From Chytriomyces cf. hyalinus JEL632 (taxonomy: Eukaryota; Chytridiomycota; Chytridiomycetes; Chytridiales; Chytriomycetaceae): DNA of 64,000 bases. How positions within the stretch are numbered: position 1 is the stretch's first letter; each line of letters begins with the position of its first letter. Under the pieces are notes generated by a model, which saw nothing but the letters and a program-made list of their open reading frames with translations, did not search any database and was not told the DNA's origin. The DNA lies in the NCBI GenBank assembly GCA_025435555.1, contig JAIWWG010000093.1, positions 49,341 to 113,340 of the forward strand, given 5' to 3'. The translations under genes and the position numbers were made by a program. Positions 45,178 to 55,468 of this stretch are shown here, piece by piece.

Positions 45178-45889
45178 TCTGAATTTGAACTCGTTCTGTT
45201 TCGAAAAATCTTTCGAAGACAGGAAAATCTTTTAAAAATCCACAAAAAATCCACAAAAAATCATTCAAAGACTGAAAGATTTTTATTGTCCCTTGCCACA
45301 GAGGAGGTGCCCACCCCATCCCCATTGCCAATATCTCGTCTATCGGTAACTGCGGCTCTTTCCCTTAGGATTCGAACCAGGGTTGCCTTTGTGACCGTCT
45401 CGCGGCTTCCCATCTACCCCACGCAACCCATGCTCGCAAGCCCAATTTTTGTACTTTCATCGCTGCTGTGTCACTCTGCACTCAATCTCGCTTTCAAACA
45501 GATCCGCTCCGATTTTCAGTTTTTATGCGTTTGGTATTTAAATAAAATGCAAATATTATTCACACAGAAACATGCACTGGATGTTCGAACTTATCAACCG
45601 CTCCATCTCATTTGCCAGTCTCTCCCGCTGAATTATCGGTGTTTCAACGAACGGATGGCCCCTGTCGCGTTGTCGCCGAGCATCGTAAAGTCGCACGCGC
45701 CAAGCGCATCTCCCCTCTCGATGGATCTCTCGCTGCAGCATCGGTGTTTCAACGTGTGGATGGTCCCCTCGCGCTGTCGCAGAGCATCGTTAAGCGCTTC
45801 TCACTCCCACTTGACGGCCCCAGTCTCTCCCTCTGATCGACGATGCGCCAACGAGATCCACATATTCAGTCCCTTCATCCATTTGCTCT
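45178..45889. other. Intergenic stretch with a duplicated ~105-bp unit
   Basis: About 700 bp. Two diverged copies of a ~105-bp unit start at 45635 and 45740 (ATCGGTGTTTCAACG in both, then GGATGG and GAGCATCGT). Nothing else is recognised. Confidence 0.5.
45635..45845. repeat. Tandem duplication, two units of about 105 bp
   Basis: ATCGGTGTTTCAACG occurs at 45635 and 45740; the units then share GGATGG, CTCGC/CTGTCGC and AGAGCATCGT/GAGCATCGTA segments. They have diverged by several substitutions and small gaps. Confidence 0.65.
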
Positions 45890-46425
45890 TCAGCTCACTC
45901 AACGCCGCCAACCTCTATCGCAAGCTCTGCCGCGTCAGGTCTCACCTCGATGCTCAAAGCCCGCACACAAACAGTCTCACAAATGAACGGGCTCTTTTCT
46001 TCCACAATAGCACAAAATCCACAATATGGGTCCTAAAGTTCAGCCAGCAGACCTGGACTGGTTGTTACCTGTTCCGCGTGTCGCAAGTCACGACGAAAGT
46101 GTGATGCACTGCGGCCAAGCGTTTTGAGATGCCTTAAGTGAGGAACGCCGTGCGAATACCGTGCTTCTGGAAATGTGTCCGATGCCCAAACCAAAGTCCC
46201 GTCCACCGATTCAAATTCGTGCATTCATTGTACAAACTCCAACTCTCATTCAAAAGCTTGCGAGTTTCCAGGCGCAGGCTGAATCATTTGCTCGAACGGC
46301 CTCCCAGTGCAGAGAGCGTTACAACAGCGGATGAAGATATTGATTTCAGTCTTTCAACGCCAATGTAGCTTGATACATTGGAAGCTATGGCGTCAATGAT
46401 TGTCCTTTCAACGGATTCCATCAAG
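45890..46425 (+). pseudogene. Zn2Cys6-family fragment (zinc-cluster exon)
   Basis: Plus-strand copy of exon 2 of the 10631 gene, from the counterpart of TSISLSATSDLN to that of DPLEAMPTMID. The Ser-rich spacer and TTCAGCCAGCAGACCT (present in both) precede the second cluster, which reads TCSACRKSRRKCDA here; the following Cys is lost and a stop appears before GTPCEY. The ~3 kb order, C-terminal fragment (42781) before N-terminal fragment (45890) on the same strand, is not that of a single collinear copy. Confidence 0.8.
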
Positions 46426-46701
46426 AATGTTGTGCTGTGTCCAGACAACGAGAAACAAAACTCGTTTCATCCCTGGATTTCCTGCACGCGCCTTCAGCTT
46501 CATCGACACTGCTTCTGAAGCTTCCGTCAAATATCCGATTTTGTGACGTTGTGTTTTACTGGCAGGAGACACCTTCTTCCATCTGATCACAGCATCTATT
46601 GCTCACGGCAAACGCATCTCTGTAACCACCTCGATCTCATGAGGGCGGAAGACGCCAAATCAAAAGTATGGGACTTCATTCCAACTTTATTAGTTATAAA
46701 A

Positions 46702-49700
46702 TCAGCAGAATACGCGGAGTTTACGTCCGAGCATTTGAATAAACACGCTTCGGTTTTCTTCTTGACCAGTCTGGTTTGACAGGCAATAATTAGTTGGCGT
46801 AATTATTGTACACAACAAAATCAATAACATACCAAATCCAAATCAGCAAGCTTTTCCAGTAATGCATTTAACTCCTGTCGCAGTTTGCCAGTTTCCACGT
46901 CTTCGTTGCTGGTAATGGCACCAGTCCCATTTCCGTTTTGTGCTGCGGGCGAGGCTCGGCGCATGTACCTCTGGTTACTCAAGTCCAGGTTCACACTGCT
47001 CTCGGTCCCGACACAAAACTCAAAGTACCGCCAAGTGAGAAGGAGCAAATGGTCAATGATTTCTGGTTTTAAAACAGAAAAGTCAGCACATTCAAATCCG
47101 CAACGGGGAAATTAAACTCACGCAGCAACACGCCCACGTCATTGCTTCTTTTAATAGATTCCTTCTTCAATTCTTGCAACGCAATCTGCTGTCTCTGAAG
47201 GGTGGAGTATTCGTCAATCAGTGGAACCTGCGCGCGTTTTGCAATCTCGTTGATTTCATCCACTCCCAACCGCTGAATATCAGAAGCTTTACTACTCAGG
47301 CTGCGGTAGTCGTCAGCAGCCCGTTCGTATTGATAAATAAATCGGCCGAGAGCCTTCAGCGTCGATGATGCGGGAATCCGAGATTTGTCTGTGTGTTTTA
47401 GTGTCAAAAAACTCCTGAACAAAGAAAAAAGCAGCGAGCAAGACAGATACCAGTCTTTGGCCCAGCTTCGACAGAAAACACCAAGCTGATGCTCGCTTCG
47501 TCCGATCCTAGTTTCGATTCCAAATCAGCCATCATAAATGACCACGACGACAAAGATGGGGCGAAAGAAAGGAAAGAAACGAAAGGCGCAAACCATGCTC
47601 GCTGCTAGAAACCGACTCAGTATATGCAAGCAAGTTTCTGCACACGACTTGAACGTGGCGTTCATTTGCAACATTTTCTTCGTCAATGCTGCAGCGCCCA
47701 GCGACTTCGATGCTCATGTAATGCATCAACAAGAACATCAGAATGCTGTGGAAAGAAGTGTAACCAGAGCCACGCATCTGCGAGACAAAATGACCAACCA
47801 ATGAGAATGTGCGCAAAAAACAATACAAATGAGAATTTCATACCCCAAATTCAAGCAATTGCCGGTTCTTCCCCAAGTACGACACAATCGCAGTGACCAG
47901 TTCAAGTTCTTGCATGGCGGAAGGGTTCGCCAGCGCATTTTTGCTTTTGAGAATCTCAACGAAAGCTTCTTGATGATAATAGAGGAATTGAGAGACCTGC
48001 ATCCGCACATTAATGTATGTTTTTCTTTGCCACATCGAAAGGAAGTCATACTCTTTGAATCAGGGATGCATTTTCTCGCCCGTATGAAACAACAAGCCAC
48101 AGCAACTCCAAAACAGGCGTGCCTGTCATGTAATAGATTTCGGTAGATCCAAACATAAACTTGTCCGAGTCTATTCACGAGGCTGTCCGTCAGATTCAAA
48201 GGTGCTATTAGATGCTGCCACTTACCCATCGGATCAGATTCAGCCTCAGGCCGCTCATCGATGAACTTACAATCCGTCAATGCTTCAATCAGGCCAGCAT
48301 CGGTGAGCTGTTCAACGCCACCTTTTTGTTGAGCAATCCGCAATAAAAGGCTCATTTTGGCCTCAAAAATGTACAGGGACGGCCAGTACTCGGCAGCTTA
48401 TGAACAAAGATGTCAGAAATACAATCAGTGCTTGTACAACTCAAATAACAAATCAGCAAAACTACCTGGATCGCTTTGCATTAACGCTTGAATCGCAACA
48501 TCCTCCTGCTTCACCATCGATCCAATGAATCCAGTCAAAAAGTTTCGTTTCACCATAAAACCAATGATTGGATTCAGCTGCTCGGAGCTCGTTCCGCGTT
48601 GCAAGTATCCAGCCAACTGACACAGAGCTTCCAAAAGGGCGAACGCGGCAGTTTTTAACACCCGATCGGCCGTTGCAGCATCGCGGCACACGATTTCCAA
48701 CAGTTTATCCCCTCCATATGTCGAAATCACATTCAGATTTCCAATCATGAGACTCGTGCGGTACGCGCTCAGAGACTGCCCTTTGGGTCCTTGCGCTTCC
48801 AGCTCTTCCTCGGTTGATGGGTTCGTATAGCCCAGGTAATGCAGCAGAGCTGAATATAAGTTTTCTCTCACGGACACGGACGCATCTGGTTTGGCAATGC
48901 CGTCCAATAGGCCCTTTAAAATCGTCTGCTGCAACGTATCCACAGTCGACTTGAGCTTTTGAGCTGCATTTCCACCGTCTCTTTTCCCAACGTCTTTCAA
49001 ACCGGTCTCATCTGACAAGGAGGCCGTTTGCAACATCGCCTGGTACGCACTGTCTTCTCGAAGACGGTACAAGAGCTCTAGGATAACGGGCGCAATTTCT
49101 TCGACCATGTTGCTGCACGCACTTGGGTGGTTGAATTTCGGAAGAATGCTAATGAGAAGGGCATGTATCTTTTCTTCTCGAGATTCTGCCGGCATCAGTT
49201 CGAACCCGCGGCCCAGAATTGTGCGTACAATGAGACTCCAGCCGTACAGCGCATGGATGCGAGATCCCAAGTTTTCTTTGCGCGCATTTCGATCCAGCAG
49301 CTCTTGAAGGATATATGAGATTTCGCTCTTAACTCTGTCACTGTCATGCACGATTCCAGAGCTACTTTGCTTCTCCAAGAAACGCTGCTTTGTGAGGAGG
49401 AAGCCATGGATTGCTCGAAGATCAAACATGGTGTATCCGTACTCGTCCACTTCCATAAATTTGGATGTGTCCAGGTCATTGAAATACGACAGTTGTGGCG
49501 ACCGACTTGACTGATCCCGATCACCATTGTTAAAGTCGAGCGAGTTCAGGATTTCGAGCATTTTCGTCAACGGTTGATCGAAGCGCGTCATGGACTGCGA
49601 GAACGGTGTCGATTTTACCAGATCCGGGACCGGGCTAATCAGTAGCAAGTCCAAAAGTTTTTGCGCATGCGATCGCTGTCCAGTCAGAGTGGTCACATGC

Positions 49701-52700
49701 AATTCCAACGCAATCAGTTGCATTAGCCACGCCCGTTGGTGCAGCTGAGTGGAAGAAACCACCGGTGTTTCAGCCCCCATTACACCGCCACGAGATAAGA
49801 TCGGCACCACAAAATCAACTGGCATAGCTTCCAGTTGACGGTAGAAAAAGTTCTCTGTAGTTCTCAAAAATCGCATTGTGCTGGCTGATGTCACTTCGTC
49901 AGAACACAGCAGATACATTAAGCGATAGCACCGTTCGCCCAATTTCGGATGACGGTAAAACAGGGGAGCATCGAGATCCACCTCCCCGTCAGCCTCAGTT
50001 ATTTGATTCCGTCCGGCATCATCTGATGTTCCAACTCGCAACAAATCCAAAATGCTGTGCAAGCAGCTGCGGCGTCCTTCAGCGCTGCCAGCCTCCACTA
50101 TTTCAACTTGCGGAACTGATTTCATATTGTATCCCAGCAGAAAATGGGAAACCGTGGGAAACGCATTTGCTCCAGCTCCATCCAGACTTTCAACGAGCAG
50201 ATCCAAAATCGCCAATCGAATCAAGTTTGCCAATCCAAGATGATGCATTTCAGAAAAGGCCGTGGGAACGGTTCCCTCATATAGAACAATTGCCAAATCT
50301 GGATCGCGCCACATGTCCAGCTTCAATCCAGACAAGGCAACATCTCCGCCAGACTCGGCGCTCAAATCCAATGCATTTTCTACCTCCTCAATCCCGAGCC
50401 GATTCACAAAACCAGACACAATCTGATTTGAGTACGTACTGGAGCTCAATAGACTCACAAGACGATTGATTTTTCCATATCGTCCAGGGGCATTATCGAT
50501 CGTGTTGAACAGCGGACTCTGAGACACGGCGGCGACCAAGTTGACACTCAACAAACAAATTTCATCGTCGATTTCGCAGTTAATAAACAGCGCGATTTTG
50601 ACGACCGTGTCCTTATAAAACGCAAGCAGCTGATCCATTCCAGTGACCGAAGGCGTGTTTTTCAGATACGAGCCCGCATCTTGTGCAATGACATCAGTCA
50701 CAAACTTTTGCAAGTGGAACGCGCGTAGTAAGATGCGCAGGCACAATTTCACAGAGGCAGCAAGCGGTTGGCACTTGCGCCCAAACTGATTTACAACGTC
50801 CACATCAATGCACGCAACCTCAAACAGCCTTTTCAAAAAAGGCGATCCAGAAAGGATACGCAGCATCAGAGAAAACCCAGGGTGAAGCGTGACAATAACA
50901 GTTTGGGCCGCCTCCACAGAAACAGAAGCAGCATCAGCTCGCAACTGCGCAAACGCAGGGTTATCGTATGACTCTCCCGAAGCGTACATGAGTTCAAACG
51001 ATTTGAGACATTGATCAAATAAGTTCAAGCAGAGCTCAATCATCCGCCATTTTTCGTCCACAGAGTTGAAGGCACGGTTATGCATCTTCAAAAACACTTC
51101 CTCGACCGCGAAATGAATGTAGTGGCTGACTCCACCTTGAGTTTGGAGTCTTGTGCTGAAGGCATCCGCCGCGCCGGTCACTTGGTTCGGCTTGATTGCG
51201 AAAAGCAGGGTATTCAATAGCAGCATGAAGGATGTAGTTTCTGGGTAGGTTTGATTCTGAGATTCGATTTGCTCCAAGTCAAACCGAATGCCTTCTGCAC
51301 GGCCGCTGCCGGCGATGCCACCACCAGTTGCCCCTCCGCTTGAAGTCGCACTTCCTCCGAAGGTACCAAAATGAAAGCCGCTCGTATATTGCGCACGAGA
51401 TACAACCTCGGCTTGCTCCAAATGGCGCCAAATCATTGGAGAAACATCGCTCAAGCTCCCCTTGTCTGCCGGGATAGCAAACGCGGCAATGGCTTCCAAA
51501 ATAGACGCTTTGTGTTCGACACTGATTCTTCGGTTGAGCAGATTGAAGAGGGTATTGATGACTTGTAAATGGGCGCTCGAGTAGAGAGCGGTGCGTGCAA
51601 CTTGAGAAAATCTCACAACCTGCTTCAACAGTCGCAAGAAAGAGCGCTGCAAGTTGACTTCGTCAGGGTGCATTTCTCCATCCGGATGGGCGGCAAGACT
51701 TTTTGCCGTAAAATCAAGAGAGCGGAAGAGGGCCTCCCAAGACAGTCGCGCGTGTTGTCCACTCATGAATTCAGCAGCATATTGAGCAGATTGGGGACCA
51801 GTCGCAAGAGCTGAGAGAACATCCAAGTATGCTTGGAGAAGCGAGCCTGACCGGACATCCATCATAAAGCGGCAGAATTTGAACAAGTCTGGATCTGTCC
51901 AAAAAGATAGTCCCGCATCTGGCCGATCCTTGAATAGTGCGTAGACCAGCTGAAGCAGTTGCTTTAGTCCGGAGGGGACGTTTGTGCTAGTTCCTGCGGA
52001 AGCGGCGGCAGCCGCGGCCTCCAAATCTTCAGCTTCATTTTTAAGTGTCCGAACACACCGGCTTAAATTTTTGAACAGCCCTGTCATAAGATTTTGAAGA
52101 ACGGATAGAATGTCATCTCGAACGTCTGCCTCCATCACAACATCAATGACTGGCTGTTGAGGGTTCGCATCCAAAGCAGACCAGGCCACCAATTTGTCCT
52201 TCATAAATTCAAAAGGTGGTGACGAACTAAGTGTTCGACTCAGTTTCGCCTCCAAGCTTTCATGATAGCCAAGATTCTCTTCAAGTCGCGGTGTCGCTTG
52301 ACGAGCCAGTCTCAGGAACAGGCAAAACTGAACAGTAATTGTTTCCTGGACCCCTTTGATGGCCCATTTCGATACAGCATTCGTTTGACCAAAGATGATT
52401 GTGTTCAGCTTCGCCACCAGCTGCATTTGATCCGAAGTCAGCTCCACTGTCGTTGGTAAGCCCTGAATTCCTGCGACGCATGCAGTGCTTAAAGCCGCCC
52501 ATACTGGGTCCGTATCGGTGCAAGTCTGCACCAGTGTGGTTAACTGAACCACGTCGGCAAACGACATGCTTGCATATCGTGCAAGGGATATCAAAAACGC
52601 GGATAAAGCCAGTCGAATTTTAGCAGCTCCCAAAGCGGTAGTCTTCAGAATTGCTTCCGAGACTCCCATGGATTTCAATTGAGAGCCAGTAACAAATTTG

Positions 52701-53574
52701 GGATTCGCGGAGTTGTCATTCGCAAGTGAGTCAATATGGGCGGCCAAATCCGCAAGTGAAGCAAGGATACTCGCAGTGAGGTTTGAATCGGCGAGGATAA
52801 GTGACAGATGGTGACTGCAGACACGCCGGACGTGCTGCGAGAGATTTGACGATGATGCAGTTTTGAGCATCAAATCTAGGCACTCGACAAGAGCCAGACG
52901 CTCGCGCTGGTATTCGCGGACGGCGCATTCGATCGGAACTCTGTCTGGGTAGAGAGACGCCTGATGATAGTGCGAATAGTTGGGTTAATTCAACAATCAA
53001 TGAAGCAGCTAGGAAAGCAAGAACTCCGGAGTGCGTTGACGAGGAGAGAGAAGATGATACACGAATACAAAAAGCAAAAGGAGGAACTAACCGTGTCTGC
53101 ATCCAGCGCATGGCGCATCAAAGATACGGCCCTTGTCTCACTCATTCCGAGCAGATCGGTCATAAGCAGCGCGTCTCTGACAAACGCAGCATTTGCACGG
53201 GCCCCATTGCCAACATTGCCTGAGGTGGTATTGCATTAGAATAAGCGAAGATTGAAGCAGGCATTGGATGAAAGAGCATTCGAAAGAGAGCGCATGCAAC
53301 AAAACAAAACATATACCCGTCGATATATCCTTCCGTCTCTCTGCGCTTTTCGCCTCATTCTCTACACCCACTCGACCGAGCAATGGCCGCAACCGAATGA
53401 GGCGTAGCTCGAGTGCTTTCAACTGATTGGGGTTGCTGCTTCCCTCCGAATGAAGGTGTGTGATGGCCCCTTGTAGCTGGTTCAAATGCATGGTGAGTCT
53501 TCCGGAGTTTCGTGCCGCAGATGCTCTTCGTTGTCGCTCACCTCTTCGAATGCTCTCCACTCGATGCTGCCCAT
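46702..53574 (-). CDS. NUP192: Nucleoporin NUP192/NUP205, inner-ring scaffold
   Basis: Start at 53574 (MGSIEWRAFEE, then an intron to LQGAITHLHSEG). A second N-terminal exon gives LYPDRVPIECAVREYQRERL, like Nup205 (RVP ... A-x-x-x-Y ... R-x-x-L). The main exon, about 48425-52890, is ~1,480 codons of alpha-solenoid, including GGVSHYIHFAVEEVFLKMHN, SVDEKWRMIELCLNLFDQCL, TYPETTSFMLLLNTLLF and CSNMVEEIAPVILELL, all in family positions. C-terminal exons (47738-48355, 47845-48000, 47105-47415, 46830-47040, 46702-46770) contain KMSLLLRIAQQKGG, DERPEAESDP and a final ENRSVFIQMLGRKLRVFC. Total near 1,900 residues, normal for the family. It is structural in the nuclear pore inner ring with Nup93, Nup188 and Nic96. 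Confidence 0.88.
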
Positions 53575-53934
53575 GCTTCTTCACTTTTCTTAATTTAAAT
53601 TTATTTCATCAAGCAAAAAGAGACAGACGGATGTTGTTCAAGGTGCTTTCGGCATTGTCGGTCGTTCGTTTGTCGTCGAAGAGGGGCTAGCAATCGTCAA
53701 ATAGCGGCCTTGCTGAGACTGCATCGTCGGGACACTCTGTTTCCCCAGCATTCCATAAAATGGCGCGTGAAGCATATTAATGCAACCGACTCACACACCG
53801 GATAGGTGACTCACGATTAATACTTGTCAGAATCAGCTGGTCATTGTGTCTTACAGCGAGCTTGAAAAAAGGTGAGGAGGGCTTCATTGCAGTGATGCCT
53901 GTTGCTGAAACTGAGACAGAAGAACAACTGCGCG
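53575..53934. promoter_or_regulatory. NUP192 upstream region
   Basis: About 360 bp between the NUP192 start and a cullin pseudogene. The promoter of NUP192 (minus strand) should lie here. No other feature seen. Confidence 0.4.
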
Positions 53935-54499
53935 CATGAAGGCAACAAAGGAACTATCGGTCTCCTGCTTCAAAGCGCAGTATTGCTTCTCTTTAACGGC
54001 AAGTCCATCCTGTCGTATGCCGAAATTCTTGCCGCGACCAACATGGAGCGCCACAATCTCTCGCATGCGGCAAACTGCGAGTTCTAACAAACGAGCCGAA
54101 AGGACGCGACGTGCACTCCACAGACACGTTCCTCTTCAACCACGCGTTTGAAAACCCGCTATTCAGATAAAACTCAACAGCATTCAAATGAAAGAGACTG
54201 TGGAAGAAAACAAGGAAACAACTGAAAAAAGTGTTTGCGGATCGACAATATCAGGTGGACGCAGCAATTGTGCGGATCATGAAGGCGCGTAAAAAGCTTT
54301 CGCACACGCTCATGATTGCGGAGTTGTTTGAGCAGCTGAAGTTTCCAATCAAGGTTTCTGGGTAATTTTGATGCATGCTTACTGATACCCTTCCATAAAA
54401 CACAGGCGCTGGATCTGAAGAAATGCATCGAGTCACTGATTGATCGAGCATCTGAAGAGGGAGATCGGTGAATCTGCCGCGCATGTGTATCTTGCTTGA
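53935..54499 (+). pseudogene. CUL4-like cullin pseudogene (C-terminal domain, with one intron)
   Basis: In three frames one can read the cullin C-terminus in order: GTIGLLLQSAVLLLFN and EILAATNMERH; EPKGRDV ... DTFLFNHAF (about 54093-54160); [55 protein letters not shown]; an intron of about 50 bp (54358-54407); then LDLKKCIESLID and a Y-L-A end. QYQ[13 protein letters not shown] and the R-x-x-I-E-S-L-I-D are the winged-helix/neddylation region; the QMKETVEE ... VFxDRQYQ wording is closest to CUL4. Frames shift after LFR (about 54163), at the AAAAAA run (about 54220) and in LIDRE (about 54443), so it is dead. The upstream half of a cullin gene is not present. Confidence 0.82.
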
Positions 54500-54696
54500 A
54501 TGACTGTGCTACTGTCTTTTCGACGCAGTGTTCTGTCTTTGAGTAATGAAATAAGTTGCGCGACTGACTGATCGGCAGTTGGCAATGATGTGCAGCATGT
54601 CGCGAAGTACACCCCCTCATTCCGAATTTGAAAGGATGCGAATTTCCAACAATGGAACGCGTTTGTGATGGATCGAAAGCCAAAAATACAGACTTA

Positions 54697-54923
54697 CCCT
54701 TGATGCAAAAGAGCTTGTATTCCTTCCGCGTTCTCGCTGTGAATAGATGGCGTGCCGGAATCATGACAAATACTCTCGCTGCACCCAGCGATGACTGAAT
54801 TGATCTGAACGTAATGTCTCCGGAGTATCTCATGAACACGCTTGCATGTGCGGATACTGTGTGTGGTCTAACGCCATTCACTGACTTGACTGCCTTTGAG
54901 TCGAGCATCTGACATGCGCGCAA
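54697..54923 (-). CDS. Possible exon of an unrecognised gene
   Basis: Minus-strand open segment from ATG 54923, ending in AAGG followed by GTAAGT, a strong splice donor (54696). It encodes about 75 residues including YSGDITFRSIQSSLGAARVF and TRKEYKLFCIKG. I do not recognise it and found no partner exon; downstream lies the antisense of the cullin pseudogene. It may be a leftover. Confidence 0.25.
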
Positions 54924-55037
54924 ATATCGTTTTGAATCAAGGAAAAACAGTGTGTCAGAGTTTGACGCAGTCTCTCGTGTTTATGTTCAATAAAGGAAGT
55001 ATAAAGTCAGGTGTTCACAGACTTTATTCTTGGTCGA

Positions 55038-55301
55038 TTAATTTCGATCAAATGGCACCGGTTTCAGTTTGAAACAACGATGGTGCAACGCCCTGCTTCC
55101 CTGAGCTTTCATAGGCTGTAGCTTAGATAAAGTCACTGAAGATGTATCTACAACGAACTTGGTCCATGAATCGTGACACAGTGCATTAGGCATTCGCAAT
55201 TCCGTACCTTTCTTTTTTAGTTGATAGAAGTTTGTTGTAGTTTCAATGACCAGCTGTTGTCGCAGGGTGCATGTATCACCACAGTTGCAGCTAAGTCCCA
55301 T
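55038..55301 (-). CDS. Small unrecognised frame next to the hAT element
   Basis: Minus-strand ATG at 55301, about 87 codons, ends LKPVPFDRN followed by AATAAA about 20 bp later, so it looks like a gene 3' end. The segment starts with a Cys cluster (MGLSCNCGDTCTL) and has a possible donor (AAGAAAG/GTACGG, about 55209). The hAT-side repeat block begins only about 30 bp upstream, so the gene's 5' part may have been displaced. Unrecognised. Confidence 0.3.
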   Translation of the reverse strand: MGLSCNCGDTCTLRQQLVIETTTNFYQLKKKGTELRMPNALCHDSWTKFVVDTSSVTLSKLQPMKAQGSRALHHRCFKLKPVPFDRN

Positions 55302-55339
55302 TGGAAACTTGCAAGTGAGCTACGCTTACTAGGGTTCAG

Positions 55340-55425
55340 AAGTATACCAGTATACCAAATTTTAGTATACAAAGTATACCGTATACTGGTATACTATACG
55401 TTATAGTATACAGTATACCATTTAT
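55340..55425. repeat. Cluster of GTATAC palindromes beside the hAT transposase
   Basis: Within about 85 bp there are repeated GTATAC or near-GTATAC hexamers, including the long inverted segment GTATACTATACGTTATAGTA at about 55389-55412. The cluster lies just beyond the transposase 3' end. Such subterminal repeats are typical transposase binding sites in hAT elements. A possible terminus TAGGGTTCAGAAGTATACC starts at 55330. Confidence 0.6.
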
Positions 55426-55468
55426 ATATTCCCTTGACATATCAAATTTATTCATGTTCTGACTACAT

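Noticed and set aside
45345-45440. tRNA-like B box (GGTTCGAATCC on the minus strand)
   Set aside because: The T-loop core is present but the flanking bases do not form a five-pair T stem, and no anticodon or acceptor stem can be folded.
54174-54690. Long minus-strand frame opposite the cullin pseudogene
   Set aside because: It is the antisense of a recognisable plus-strand cullin sequence, and the residues show no family features.
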